From positions 1 to 64,000 of the forward strand of contig NZ_JBFRXP010000002.1 in NCBI RefSeq assembly GCF_041146875.1: 64,000 nt of DNA, in the 5' to 3' direction. Origin of the DNA: Igneacidithiobacillus sp041146875 (GTDB taxonomy: Bacteria; Pseudomonadota; Gammaproteobacteria; Acidithiobacillales; Acidithiobacillaceae). The notes beneath the pieces were generated by a model. That model had not been told where the DNA came from. It saw only the letters and a list, made by a program, of their open reading frames with translations, and did not search any database. Below, in pieces: positions 17,665 to 26,485 of this stretch; the first letter of the stretch is position 1, and each line of letters begins with the position of its first letter. The translations under genes were made by a program, and so were the position numbers.

Positions 17665-18320
17665 TAGATTGAACGCAGCAGCAGGCTGCCTTTCTCGCTC
17701 AGATAGTTACGCAGCAGATCGGCAAAATCTGCCCGTACTGAGCCGGCTACTTCAGGCAGCTCCATGAGTTGCGCGGTCCATAGTCGTAGTTTGCCGAGAC
17801 TTTCCCAGCGCGGCAATGGCCGCAGGGCATGCAGAATTTCCATACGCATAAACAGCGGCGCCAGTGCGGCATCGACTAGGCTGAAGCACTCTCCGGCAAA
17901 GAATGGTCCTTGGCCCATGGCTGCTTCGAGACGCTCGAGCTTGTCGAAGAGCTGTCGATGGGCGGCGGTAAAACGCTCCTCTCCCTGCGCCACCATCAGT
18001 TGAAATTGGTCGCCCAGGGCATCCCCCCCCAGGGCAATCCAGGCCCGATGCCGTGCCCTTTCCAGGGGGGCTTCGGGGTGCAAGGATGGGGGCAGGGTCT
18101 CATCCAGATACTCGTTGATGACCTGCGACTCGAAAAGCACCGTGTCGGTGTCCACTCGCAGGCAGGGGACTTTGCCCAAGGGCGAGATGGCGAGAAACCA
18201 GTCAGGTTTGTGCGCCAGATCGATATGCGTCAGGGTAAAGAGCACCTCTTTGTGGAGCAGGGTAATGACCGAGCGCTGCACATAGGGGCAGAGGGGAAAG
18301 CTGATTAATTCCAGGGTCAT
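17664..18320 (-). CDS. Glutathione S-transferase family protein
   Basis: 218 residues: an N-terminal thioredoxin-like domain with CPYVQR (Cys near residue 11, a cysteine-type active site as in omega-like GSTs or SspA-like proteins), the cis-Pro region GKVPCL, and the SNAIL-like segment ESQVINEYL. An all-helical C-terminal domain follows. It lies between metW and ubiE, 22 bases after metW and overlapping ubiE by one base, so it is cotranscribed. Stringent starvation protein A is a possible alternative, but the Cys active site suggests a catalytic thiol transferase. Substrate unknown. Confidence 0.75.
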   Translation of the reverse strand: MTLELISFPLCPYVQRSVITLLHKEVLFTLTHIDLAHKPDWFLAISPLGKVPCLRVDTDTVLFESQVINEYLDETLPPSLHPEAPLERARHRAWIALGGDALGDQFQLMVAQGEERFTAAHRQLFDKLERLEAAMGQGPFFAGECFSLVDAALAPLFMRMEILHALRPLPRWESLGKLRLWTAQLMELPEVAGSVRADFADLLRNYLSEKGSLLLRSI

Positions 18321-18342
18321 GGGTGGCTCCCGCAGCGTTTGC

Positions 18343-18951
18343 TCAGTCTGCCCGTGTGCATCGATACAGCGCCACTTCTCCGAGGAGGTTGGGCCAGATA
18401 CGATTGCTCTGGGTGCTGCGACGGCGATCGTCCAACACCACGCGCTCGCGTACCTCGATGCGATTGTCGCGGCACAGCGCGTCGAAATCGCGAATGGTAC
18501 ATAGATGGATGTTGGGCGTATCGTACCACGAATGTGGCAAGACGTCGGTCATCGGCATACGTCCTTTTACGCCAAATTGCCAACGTGCGCGCCAATGGCC
18601 CATATTGGGGAAGGTGACAATGCCCTCGCGGCCGACGCGCAGCATCTCCAGCAATAGATCGCGGGGGTAGTATACCGCCTGCAGGGTTAGCGATAGCACG
18701 ACGGTGTCTACGCTGCCGCTGGCAAATTGCCGCAGGCCACTGTCCAGGTCCTGCTGGATGACGGGGATCCCACGGCGCAATGCTGCTGCCACCCGTTCAT
18801 CGTCTACCTCGATGCCGTACCCTTGGACCTGCTTTTCCTTCTGAAGATAAGAGAGAAGCTCGCCCTCCCCACAGCCTAAGTCGAGCACGCGGCTACCGGG
18901 CTGAATCCAGTCGGCAATGATTTGCAGATCGCGCCGTAATGCCTGGCTCAT
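18343..18951 (-). CDS. metW: MetW, methyltransferase-like partner of MetX
   Basis: 202 residues with an SAM-type Rossmann motif (VLDLGCGEGELL near 21-32) and the MetW signatures SLTLQAVYYPRDLLLEMLRV and FPNMGHWRARWQ. MetW is required for or enhances homoserine acylation in organisms with the metXW pair. ATG 18951 overlaps the metX stop by four bases (ATGA), so translation is coupled. The longer upstream frame lies inside metX and is rejected. Confidence 0.92.
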   Translation of the reverse strand: MSQALRRDLQIIADWIQPGSRVLDLGCGEGELLSYLQKEKQVQGYGIEVDDERVAAALRRGIPVIQQDLDSGLRQFASGSVDTVVLSLTLQAVYYPRDLLLEMLRVGREGIVTFPNMGHWRARWQFGVKGRMPMTDVLPHSWYDTPNIHLCTIRDFDALCRDNRIEVRERVVLDDRRRSTQSNRIWPNLLGEVALYRCTRAD

Positions 18952-20099
18952 AATCCCAACTCCTCTGCCACGCGCTCCAGGTAGGCCTGCATCACCTTCA
19001 GGTACTGCGGAATGGGCAGCAAAAAGGAATCGTGACCGTGTTGCGCTTCGATCTCCGCGTAGCTGACATGAGCGCCCGCGGTATACAGGGCCTGGACGAT
19101 CTCGCGCGAGCGCTCCGGCGAAAAACGCCAGTCGCTGGTAAAGCAAGCAACAAAAAACTTTGCCTGCACTTCGGCGAAGGCCGCTGCAAGGTTGCCCGCG
19201 TGAGCCGCCGCAGGGTCGAAGTAATCCAGCGCTTTGGTGATATACAGGTAGCTATTGGCGTCGAAGTGCTCGACAAAGCGGGAACCCTGATGGCGCAGGT
19301 AGCTTTCGACCTCAAAATCGATGTCAAAGCCGTAGGATAATTCCTTGCCCAGGCGTGTTTCCCGACCAAATTTTTTGCCCATGGCATCATCGGAAAGATA
19401 GGTGATGTGGCCGATCATGCGGGCCAGGGCGAGACCACGGCGTGGCTTGGTGTCGAACTGGTAGTAGCGACCTTGATGAAAATCTGGGTCGGTGATGATC
19501 GCTTGCCGACAGACGTCGTTGAAACCGATGTTCTGCGCGCTGAGTTTGGGAGCCGCAGCGATGGCTACCGCATGGCGCAGGCGATCGGGATAGTCGATGG
19601 CCCATTGCAGCACCTGCATGCCGCCCAAGCTGCCACCGACAATGGCCGCCCAGCAATCGATGCCGAGATGGTCACTGAGAGTGGCTTGCGTACGTACCCA
19701 ATCGGCAACGGTGACCATGGGAAAGTCCATGCCCCAGGGTTCACCGGTTGCCGGGTTAATACTAGCGGGCCCAGTCGATCCCTTGCAGGAACCAATGAAA
19801 TTGCTGCACACCACAAAAAAACGCCGGGTATCAATGGGTTTTCCGGGGCCGATCATGGTGTCCCACCAGCCGGGTTTCTTGTCCTCCAGGGACTGGTAAC
19901 CGGCGGCGTGGTGATCCCCCGACAGCGCATGACAGATCAGGATGGCATTGCTGCGCGCGGCATTCAGCTCGCCATAGCACTCAAAGCGCAGTATATACCC
20001 AGGCAGGCTGCGGCCACATTCTAACAGTAATTCTTCGCTGACTTGCAGGTCCTGGTATTGCACCAGTCCTACGGAATCATCGGGTATGCGCTCCGGCAT
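18948..20099 (-). CDS. metX: Homoserine O-acyltransferase MetX
   Basis: An alpha/beta-hydrolase enzyme of 383 residues that acylates homoserine as the first committed step of methionine synthesis. The nucleophile elbow is GGSLGGMQ. The substrate loop SCKGSTGPASINPATG and the C-terminal catalytic His region EAQHGHDSFLLP are typical. Whether acetyl- or succinyl-CoA is used cannot be decided by eye. ATG 20099 is chosen; a TTG precedes it directly. It heads the minus-strand series metX-metW-GST-ubiE-metE. No SAM riboswitch fold was recognised in the short upstream gap. Confidence 0.92.
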   Translation of the reverse strand: MPERIPDDSVGLVQYQDLQVSEELLLECGRSLPGYILRFECYGELNAARSNAILICHALSGDHHAAGYQSLEDKKPGWWDTMIGPGKPIDTRRFFVVCSNFIGSCKGSTGPASINPATGEPWGMDFPMVTVADWVRTQATLSDHLGIDCWAAIVGGSLGGMQVLQWAIDYPDRLRHAVAIAAAPKLSAQNIGFNDVCRQAIITDPDFHQGRYYQFDTKPRRGLALARMIGHITYLSDDAMGKKFGRETRLGKELSYGFDIDFEVESYLRHQGSRFVEHFDANSYLYITKALDYFDPAAAHAGNLAAAFAEVQAKFFVACFTSDWRFSPERSREIVQALYTAGAHVSYAEIEAQHGHDSFLLPIPQYLKVMQAYLERVAEELGL

Positions 20100-20194
20100 C
20101 AACGCCCCGCGTGCTAATTAGGAACGCTGAGTCTACTCAGGGGCTGTCCCGTGGACAAGCGCCGCAGCGCTTTCTGTGTTTTGGCCTCGGCCGC

Positions 20195-20878
20195 TTACTC
20201 CGGCTGGCCCCAGACGTTTTGCGGTAGCTTCGCGTATTTGCCGGTGTAGACCTGTTTTTGCATCTGGAAGGAAACAGGCACCGGATTGTTGCCCCGGTAC
20301 CTGATGATCCAGAAGTAATCGAAGGTATGCTTGGGCCAGGTCTTGGGCACCCCGTGGAGCTGGTTCAGGTGCAGGAGCTGACGGAAGGTGACCTGTTGAC
20401 CGGGGAAATGCTTTTCCAGCTTGGCACTGGCAATGCGCGCATGCTCCCAGAACACAATCACCACCTTGCCATCGTACTTTGGGTTATTGAGCAGGGCAGC
20501 GGCCGCCTCTTGCGTGCGCGTGGTCTCCTCCGCCTTCTTTTGTGCTTCCGTTTGCTGCCATTCGGGCACGGCGCTGTAGGCCGTTTCCGGCAGGCTCCAG
20601 CTCAGGCTGGTGGGTGTGGCGGTTTCGATGGTGTGCAGGGTCACGCTCATCACCGCCGCCGGTTTGACGCAATTGGGTAACAGGCTCTGACTGGCATCTT
20701 TGCCAAGGTAGACCTGGGCGATGGCGCGGGCGCGCTCTTCGCCGATCTTTGATAATCGGTACGGATTCACTTTTTCGCCATGGCGCAGAATGATGATTTC
20801 TGCTGGAACCGCCTGGGCGGCTACCGGGATGAGGCTGAGCAGGGGCAAGGCGAGTGCGGCGATCTGTATGGGTTTCAT
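20195..20878 (-). CDS. Exported histidine phosphatase-like protein
   Basis: 227 residues with a signal peptide (MKPIQIAALALPLLSLIPVAAQA). The first mature strand carries EIIILRHGEK, the RHG motif of the histidine phosphatase superfamily. A later conserved-His region is plausible at VFWEHARIA, so the catalytic core seems present. It is the last gene of the porin-ABC operon (17 bases after the permease), with a TGGAGAAC RBS. In that setting it may release phosphate from an organic ester in the periplasm, or dephosphorylate the imported ligand. The exact substrate is unknown. Confidence 0.7.
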   Translation of the reverse strand: MKPIQIAALALPLLSLIPVAAQAVPAEIIILRHGEKVNPYRLSKIGEERARAIAQVYLGKDASQSLLPNCVKPAAVMSVTLHTIETATPTSLSWSLPETAYSAVPEWQQTEAQKKAEETTRTQEAAAALLNNPKYDGKVVIVFWEHARIASAKLEKHFPGQQVTFRQLLHLNQLHGVPKTWPKHTFDYFWIIRYRGNNPVPVSFQMQKQVYTGKYAKLPQNVWGQPE

Positions 20879-20894
20879 GTTGTTCTCCAATGCA

Positions 20895-22511
20895 TTAACG
20901 GCGCAGGAGTAGGCTGCGTGCAAGCCCCAGGATCAGGGCGGAACTGAAAATACCAATCACCGACATGGCCATGCCATTGCCGATGATGCCTTGGCGAAAA
21001 TTGCCATAAATGTACGTGGAAATGACCTGCGTTCCAGCTGGTTGCAACATGAGGGAAGCGACCAGTTCGCGCATGGACAGGGCAAAGACTACCGTAGCGC
21101 CGCCTACCAGCATCGGCCAGGCAATGGGAATCTGCACGCGCAACACATTGTAGAGTGGTGAGGCGCCATGCACGCGCCCGGCTTGCTCCAAACGCGGCGG
21201 AATCTGCGCCAGACCAGTGCGGGCATAACGCATGGCAAAGGGAAAGGTCACGGTGGCGTAGGCCACCGCCAGAATGATCGGATGCCCGAAAATCGGCAGC
21301 GTATTCCACGGGGCATTCCAGAACAGGATCATACCCACCGCCAGCACCACGCCGGGAATCGCCATGGGTAGGGTAGCAAAGAGATCTACCAAGGCGGCGA
21401 TGCGCCCGCCGTGGCGGACGATATTGGCGGCGAGCAGGGCGGCAGCCATACCGGCTACTGCGACGCCTGCGGCAAGCTCAAGGCTGGTGAGCAAGGCAGC
21501 GAAGCCACTGGAATCATGGGACAACACATGCTGGTAGTGATGCCAGGTGAAATTTCCAGCCTGCAAACCGGCGGTAAGCGCCTTTTCTAAAGACACGACG
21601 ACGACCGCCCCCAAAGGCAGGATGGTCCCAATCGAAGCAAAGGCGGCGAGCGGCAGGATAGACCAGAAGTATCGACGACTGCCGCGCCGTTGTTGAATCT
21701 GTCCGCGATTTTCTTGAACCAATGGCCGGTAAAGGAACCAGACCACAACACCCAAGGCGCAGAGCACCAGGCCAATGGCCGAAGCCTGCGGCAGATTCAC
21801 TGGCCAGACATTGGTTGCCGCCTCGATACTGGTACTGAGTACCGAGATCCCCGCATAACCAGCCAGTAGCGCCGGCACACCGAATTCTGCGGAGGTGTCG
21901 AGGAACACCAGCAGGCCTGCCGCCGCCATAGCGGGCAGTAGGATGGGCAAAATCGCCAGGCGGAAGGCGCCAAGAACCCCAGCACCATGCACCCGCGCCG
22001 CTTGCCAGAGACGAAAGTTGCCGTTTTCAAGGCTGGCGCGCAGCATAATGTAGACCAATGGCGTGAGGTGCAGGGCCATGACCGCACCCATCCCCGCGAG
22101 GGAATAGAGAAAGTCTTCCAGAGGAGTGCCAAACAGATGGATGACCTGTTCGATCAAACCCACCGGACCCGCCAATAGGCTCCAAGCCTCGGCGGTCAAA
22201 TACGGGGGAATGAGGAAGGGGATCAGAATTATGGCCTCCCACAACGGGCTGAGCCGCGGGGGAGCATAAAACATCAGTAGTGCCAGACCGAGCCCGAGAG
22301 GCAAGGCAAAGAGCACCGCGAAACCCGCCATCCCCAGGGTACCGAGGAGGGCGTGCAAAAAATGTTGGTCTACCCCGAGTTGCAGCAGGGCCGTGCCATG
22401 CTGCTGGTCAGCACTGGGTTGCAGTGCCTCATAGAGAATGGCTCCGAGGGGTGCCAAGACCAGCACCCCCAGGATCAGGTAGACCAATAAGTGATTAACA
22501 ATGCGGCTCAC
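20895..22511 (-). CDS. ABC transporter permease, fused 12-helix FbpB/ThiP type
   Basis: An inner-membrane permease of 538 residues made of two homologous halves of about six helices. Each half carries a cytoplasmic coupling loop (QAARVHGAGVLGAFRLAILP and EQAGRVHGASPLYNVLRVQI, both EAA-like). This architecture is found in ferric iron, thiamine and 2-aminoethylphosphonate importers. The GTG start at 22511 overlaps the stop of the binding-protein gene by four bases. The Pho-type promoter of the operon favours a phosphorus compound over iron. Confidence 0.88.
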   Translation of the reverse strand: MSRIVNHLLVYLILGVLVLAPLGAILYEALQPSADQQHGTALLQLGVDQHFLHALLGTLGMAGFAVLFALPLGLGLALLMFYAPPRLSPLWEAIILIPFLIPPYLTAEAWSLLAGPVGLIEQVIHLFGTPLEDFLYSLAGMGAVMALHLTPLVYIMLRASLENGNFRLWQAARVHGAGVLGAFRLAILPILLPAMAAAGLLVFLDTSAEFGVPALLAGYAGISVLSTSIEAATNVWPVNLPQASAIGLVLCALGVVVWFLYRPLVQENRGQIQQRRGSRRYFWSILPLAAFASIGTILPLGAVVVVSLEKALTAGLQAGNFTWHHYQHVLSHDSSGFAALLTSLELAAGVAVAGMAAALLAANIVRHGGRIAALVDLFATLPMAIPGVVLAVGMILFWNAPWNTLPIFGHPIILAVAYATVTFPFAMRYARTGLAQIPPRLEQAGRVHGASPLYNVLRVQIPIAWPMLVGGATVVFALSMRELVASLMLQPAGTQVISTYIYGNFRQGIIGNGMAMSVIGIFSSALILGLARSLLLRR

Positions 22512-23485
22512 TGGCCGAGGATTTCTTTCTTGAAACGCGCCAGAACTGCCGGTTGCGTTGCAGCCAGTTTTTTCCAGTCCACCGGAATGACTTTGAAGCT
22601 GCCGATCTTGGCCATGATGGGCTTGGCCGGAACGCCTTGCCGTGCGGGATAGAGGTTATTTTTCGCTACGAGCTTCTGCCCAGCGGGGGACATGGCAAAG
22701 TTGACGAATTCCTCTGCCAGTTTTTTGTCCGGCGCCGATTTCAAAATCAGAATCGGGCGCGGAATCATGATCGTACCTTCCTGCGGATAGACGAGATCGA
22801 CGGAGTTTCCCTGGGCCTTTGCGGCAACCGCTGCGTGCCCCACACACTCCAACATGCCGCTGCGCTCGCCGGCGAGTACCGGCAAAAGGGCGGCATGGTT
22901 GGTACCGGGCCACACGGTGCCATTGGCCTTCAAGGCCGAGAGAAACTGCCAAGCCCGGTTACCGTATTGATCGACAAAGGCGGTCAGAAAGCTGGAAGCT
23001 GTACCCGACAACAAGGGGTTCGGAGCGGTGATGCGGTCTTTCCAGATGGGCTGCGTCAGATCGAACCAGCTATTGGGCAGCTTCGCACCCGCGGGCAGGG
23101 CCTTGGTGTTGAACACCATGGAAACCGTGTCCAGCCCGTAAGGCAGGAAAGGGGCGGGGGTTTGTGCCGGCTTGACCAGGGTCTTTTCGATGGCTGCCGG
23201 ATGATAGGGGAAGACCATGCCCTTCTGTGCCAGATCCAGACCCGCGGACCAGCCTGCTACCATCACCACATCGGCGTGGGGGTGATTGGCCTCAGCCGCC
23301 AAACGCGCCATGACCTTGCCGGTGCTGGAGGTCCAGACTTCCACGTGGTCACCAGTCTTTTTGCTGAAATCCCGAGCCAAGGCCTTGGCCAGAGTCGCCG
23401 GCGCGGCGCTATAGAGAGTAAGGGTGGCGGCTGACGCCGAACTAGCAAAGGCCAAGCCGAGCAGGGTAATCAGTACGTGTTTCAT
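22508..23485 (-). CDS. ABC transporter periplasmic binding protein (family 1, FbpA/PhnS-like)
   Basis: 325 residues with a signal peptide (residues 1-19, cleavage near SASA-ATL). The mature start TLYSAAPATLAKALARDFSK and the segment DVVMVAGWSAGLDLAQKGM are typical of the cluster that includes iron(III), polyamine and 2-aminoethylphosphonate binding proteins. The paired-tyrosine metal motif expected of FbpA-type iron binders was not evident, which leans away from iron. ATG 23485 has an AGAGGAG RBS and overlaps the ATPase stop by four bases. An upstream start at 23644 lies inside the ATPase gene. Confidence 0.82.
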   Translation of the reverse strand: MKHVLITLLGLAFASSASAATLTLYSAAPATLAKALARDFSKKTGDHVEVWTSSTGKVMARLAAEANHPHADVVMVAGWSAGLDLAQKGMVFPYHPAAIEKTLVKPAQTPAPFLPYGLDTVSMVFNTKALPAGAKLPNSWFDLTQPIWKDRITAPNPLLSGTASSFLTAFVDQYGNRAWQFLSALKANGTVWPGTNHAALLPVLAGERSGMLECVGHAAVAAKAQGNSVDLVYPQEGTIMIPRPILILKSAPDKKLAEEFVNFAMSPAGQKLVAKNNLYPARQGVPAKPIMAKIGSFKVIPVDWKKLAATQPAVLARFKKEILGQ

Positions 23486-24588
23486 GACAACTCCTCTTGT
23501 TTCGTAGCGGTTTGCGGGATGCACCAGCCATGTTGCGGGCGCAGTTTCCAGGTGCGGGGGCCAAGTGACCCGTCGCGGGAAAAGGCGAGCAGTTCCTGCC
23601 CATCGGTGCTGCGCAGGGCAAGAAGATAGCGACCATCGTGCCAATGGGCGTGGCGTGCCTCAGCTTTGGCGCCATCCCCTATTTCGCTCGTGTCGATTTC
23701 AATATCACTGGGGCGCAGCAGTAAGGTGGCACGGGTAGCGCCATTGAGCGCACTGGTGGCGGGGACTTGCAGGCGCTGCCCCTCCCAAAGGAGTAGGGCG
23801 CTGTTGCCGCGATGTTCGAGGACCGGCACCTGAATGCCGCGCACCGAGCCCCCCAAGCGTGCTACCGTGAGACTCGCCGGCCGCTGATATAAACCTTCTG
23901 GGGTGTCCCACTGCTCCAGGTGCCCCGCGTTGAGCACCCCCACGCGCTGCCCGAGGTAAAAGGCTTCGCCGGGATCGTGGGTGACATGCAGGGCGGTAAT
24001 GCCCTCCTCGCGGAAGAGTCCATGCAGAAATTCCCGCAAGTTTTCCCGCACCCCATGGTCCAGGGCGGAAAGGGGCTCGTCGAGAAGGACGATGCGTGGC
24101 ATGGCGATGATGGCGCGGGCAATGGCCACCCGTTGCTGTTGGCCACCTGAAAGCTCGTGTGGCCGGCGCTTGGCGGCAGCGGCGGGGATGCCCATACGTT
24201 CCAGAAGGGCATGGGCACGATTACGGTCGCGCGGCAGGCCACGTGCGCGTAGTGGATAGAGGACATTTTCGAGGATGCTCAGGTGTGGCCACAGGGCGGC
24301 ATCTTGAAACACCATGCCAATGCCACGTTTTTCCGGGGCCAGCCAAGTACGATCATTGCTGACAGCCTGGCCGCAGATCTCGATGTGTCCGCGCTGCGGC
24401 CGCAAGAGGCCGGCGATTGCCGCGAGCAAAGTGCTCTTGCCGGAGCCAGACTCGCCCAGCAGGCAGGCGTAGCTGCCACTCTCCTGTTGCAGGCTTACAC
24501 CCGCCAAAATGGGCCGCCCACCAAGTTCGACGCTGAGGCCTTGGATATCCAGTCCGATGGTTGACTGCGTTTGTACCTCAGAAGGCAT
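23482..24588 (-). CDS. ABC transporter ATPase, FbpC/PhnT-like
   Basis: 368 residues. Walker A GESGSGKST, Q-loop VFQDAALWPH, signature LSGGQQQR, Walker B IVLLDEPLSALD and the switch His (HVTHD) are all intact. A C-terminal TOBE-like regulatory region (about 250-368) follows. ATG 24588 lies inside the last codons of the porin gene (11-base overlap), so ATPase translation is normally coupled to the end of porin translation. It drives the permease and binding protein encoded next. Confidence 0.9.
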   Translation of the reverse strand: MPSEVQTQSTIGLDIQGLSVELGGRPILAGVSLQQESGSYACLLGESGSGKSTLLAAIAGLLRPQRGHIEICGQAVSNDRTWLAPEKRGIGMVFQDAALWPHLSILENVLYPLRARGLPRDRNRAHALLERMGIPAAAAKRRPHELSGGQQQRVAIARAIIAMPRIVLLDEPLSALDHGVRENLREFLHGLFREEGITALHVTHDPGEAFYLGQRVGVLNAGHLEQWDTPEGLYQRPASLTVARLGGSVRGIQVPVLEHRGNSALLLWEGQRLQVPATSALNGATRATLLLRPSDIEIDTSEIGDGAKAEARHAHWHDGRYLLALRSTDGQELLAFSRDGSLGPRTWKLRPQHGWCIPQTATKQEELS

Positions 24589-25832
24589 ATTGGAGCATTA
24601 CCCGATTGTAGATGTAGCTATGCCCCTCGTATGCGGCGAGACCATTGTCGATAGCAACGCGATCACGAATGCTCAACCCTTTGACCTGCATTGGGAAATA
24701 AGTGAGGTCCAGATAGACGCCGTTGGTTTTTCCTTCGTAGTTGGTATCGAAGCGCGCGTAGCCAGCAAGAAAACGAATCTGTTTCTTCCAGGCGCGATAA
24801 CTTGCCCCCAAGCGCCACGCATGTCCAGGACCAAAAGCGAGGAGGTTATTGGTCATAAAAGAAGCGTACATCGCTGTATAGTTCCCGTAGGGAGAAACGA
24901 TCGCACCACCACCAAAGCTGTCGGCGCGCGGCGTCAGGGCGTTATAGGCAAAGAACAGATTGGCATGGGGAATTTTCACCCCAATTTTTGTTCCCCAGAG
25001 GGTGGCATTGACGGAGCCTTTCTGTCCAAATAACTTGGCGTGGTATTGTTGTAAAAATCCGTTGTTTTCCCATTCCCGCAGGTATTGCACGGCGACATAA
25101 GGAGTAAATGCAGTACTTGTATGCAGGCTATACTGCGCATCGCCGTAAAACATTTGCGCAAACTGATAGAAGTTGTAGTACCACGCAGCGATCTTGGCGC
25201 CATCTGCTTGATAGCGGGCACCAAAGGCTAAGGTTCCATTGCTGGCGGGCGTATCTTTGGGCAGTCCGACTTTCTTCACGCCGTAGAGGGGATCTTCATC
25301 ATAATTGGTGGGATAGTAGAGGTTGTCGCGATAATAATTGTCCGATGTACGGCTCTTCCAACGGAAAATTCGCATACCTTCCAGGCGTAGCCCGGATACG
25401 GGCTCGGCCTGTAGGAAAATTCCCTGAAAAGTTTGCGGCAACATGCGCGAGTCGCGGGCACCCAGCCAGGGTGTATTGATAATCTGGTTGCCGACCCGCA
25501 GCAACAAGAGTTTGGGTAGCTGATACTGCAAGTACGCCTGACCCAGCGCATTGATCGAGGGTGCCCAGTGCATTTGCGGTAAAAAAGCTCACTCCGGCGC
25601 TAAAGCCCGCTAGGCTGCCAGTCTGGGCATTGAGGATGCCACCGAGGCTATAGGCATCGGCGTTCTCTGTATTCCCTGCGCCATACAGTTTGCTGAAATA
25701 ATACGAGCGTACGACGCCGCTGACACGGCCATTCTGGATGATGCTGGCCAGTGTGTCGGCCTGAGCGCTACTGAGTACACCAGCGCCACTCAAAAGCAGC
25801 GCGGCTCCTACGGCGATTCGGGTATGTAGCAT
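24578..25832 (-). pseudogene. OprD-like outer-membrane porin, frameshifted
   Basis: The reading frame begins with a signal peptide (MLHTRIAVGAALLLSGAGVL) and strand-like porin sequence, up to GVSFFTANALG near base 25565. It then switches by one base to the frame that continues with PSINALGQAYLQYQ and ends in the porin-type C-terminal strand MLQYAF. Together the parts resemble OprD-family porins, which also carry some residues between TANALG and PSINALG that seem missing here. A small out-of-frame deletion between the two similar AATGC(A/G)CTGGG stretches is therefore likely. A six-base T run just upstream could also hold a sequencing error. It is the first gene of the Pho-box operon and its end overlaps the ATPase start. 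Confidence 0.75.
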
Positions 25833-25869
25833 GATGCGCGGTCCTGTTCTGTAAAAATTCTTAGCCAGC

Positions 25870-25924
25870 ATCATACCGTCGGAATGTGACAGAACTATGA
25901 ACCTTTTATGAACTTTTTGTGACA
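25870..25924 (-). promoter_or_regulatory. Tandem Pho box and PhoB-type promoter
   Basis: Four 7-base elements spaced exactly 11 bases apart, read on the minus strand: TGTCACA, GTTCATA, GTTCATA, TGTCACA (25918-25924, 25907-25913, 25896-25902, 25885-25891), with A/T-rich 4-base spacers between most. This is the arrangement of two PhoB dimer sites. Nine bases further comes TATGAT (25870-25875), a -10 box at the spacing used when PhoB replaces the -35. An RNA start near 25863 would give a leader of about 30 bases to the porin ATG. Confidence 0.85.
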
Positions 25925-25970
25925 CCTATGGTGTCGCAACTCAGCATAGCGGATCAGGCTTGCACTGAAA

Positions 25971-26150
25971 TGAGGTGTCCTGACAATAGTGGACACTGCT
26001 GCTTCAAGCGGCTGCTTTCCAGAAAGACTGGGCGAAGACAGCCGGTGCCAGGTAGCCGAGTCGTGAATGACGACGTTGGCGGTTGTAGAAAATCTCAATG
26101 TATTCCCGTATAGCGGCCTCCGCCTGGGAGCGCGTCGCATAGTCCTTCCC
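25971..26150 (-). mobile_element. IS3-family transposase remnant with one inverted-repeat end
   Basis: On the minus strand, a frame ending at the stop 26004-26006 reads YATRSQAEAAIREYIEIFYN, then NRQRRHSRLGYLAP and SFWKAAA. This is the C-terminal end of an IS3-type OrfB transposase. Just beyond it, TGAGGTGTCCTGACAATAGT at 25971-25990 looks like the terminal inverted repeat. Only about 48 codons remain; the other end of the IS and the DDE catalytic region are missing. It is joined to an integrase fragment at about 26140-26155. Confidence 0.75.
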
Positions 26151-26457
26151 TCGAAGAGATGAGAGGGAACAGGGGGGCAAGGGATGTTTTCAACCAATGG
26201 CGGATACGGCATAGCTCTTGGCCTTGCCCCTTTTTGTGGGGGCTGTTTTCTACGGCGTACCGTTCCAAGGCCTCGCCCAATGTGGTGGTCTCGGCTTCTG
26301 AGCTATTACGCCAGATCCCCCGCACCATTTCCGCCTCGGTCACCTTGGCCCAGGCTTCGGCTTCGGTTCGGAATGTCCGCGCTTGGGCCGGAAAAGCGGA
26401 CTTGCGGATTTTGGCTTGCCAACCAATCCGGGTTTCCGTCCACGTCTTTGCGTTCAA
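26147..26457 (-). pseudogene. Truncated tyrosine integrase (N-terminal fragment)
   Basis: The frame reads WTETRIGWQAKIRKSAFPAQ then TFRTEAEAWAKVTEAEM, TTLGEALERYAVENSP and RIRHWLKTSLAP. This matches the arm-binding and core-binding N-terminus of phage-type integrases. The catalytic domain is gone, replaced by the IS3 remnant. The likely original start MATFFER (ATG at 26473) is out of frame with the rest, so there may be a frameshift too. It lies 118 bases from tRNA-His, a common attachment site. Non-functional. Confidence 0.7.
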
Positions 26458-26485
26458 AGAATGTTGCCATGGGAGGGACGCCTGC

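Noticed and set aside
18952..19146. N-terminal extension of MetW
   Set aside because: Lies within metX in another frame; ATGA coupling at 18951 is a much better start.
20100..20194. SAM riboswitch before metX
   Set aside because: Only about 95 bases, with no recognisable SAM-I or SAM-II conserved core; short GC repeats there do not form a convincing aptamer.
26095..26146. C-terminal end of the integrase fragment frame
   Set aside because: Beyond about 26150 this frame reads IS3 transposase DNA out of frame, so it is not integrase sequence.
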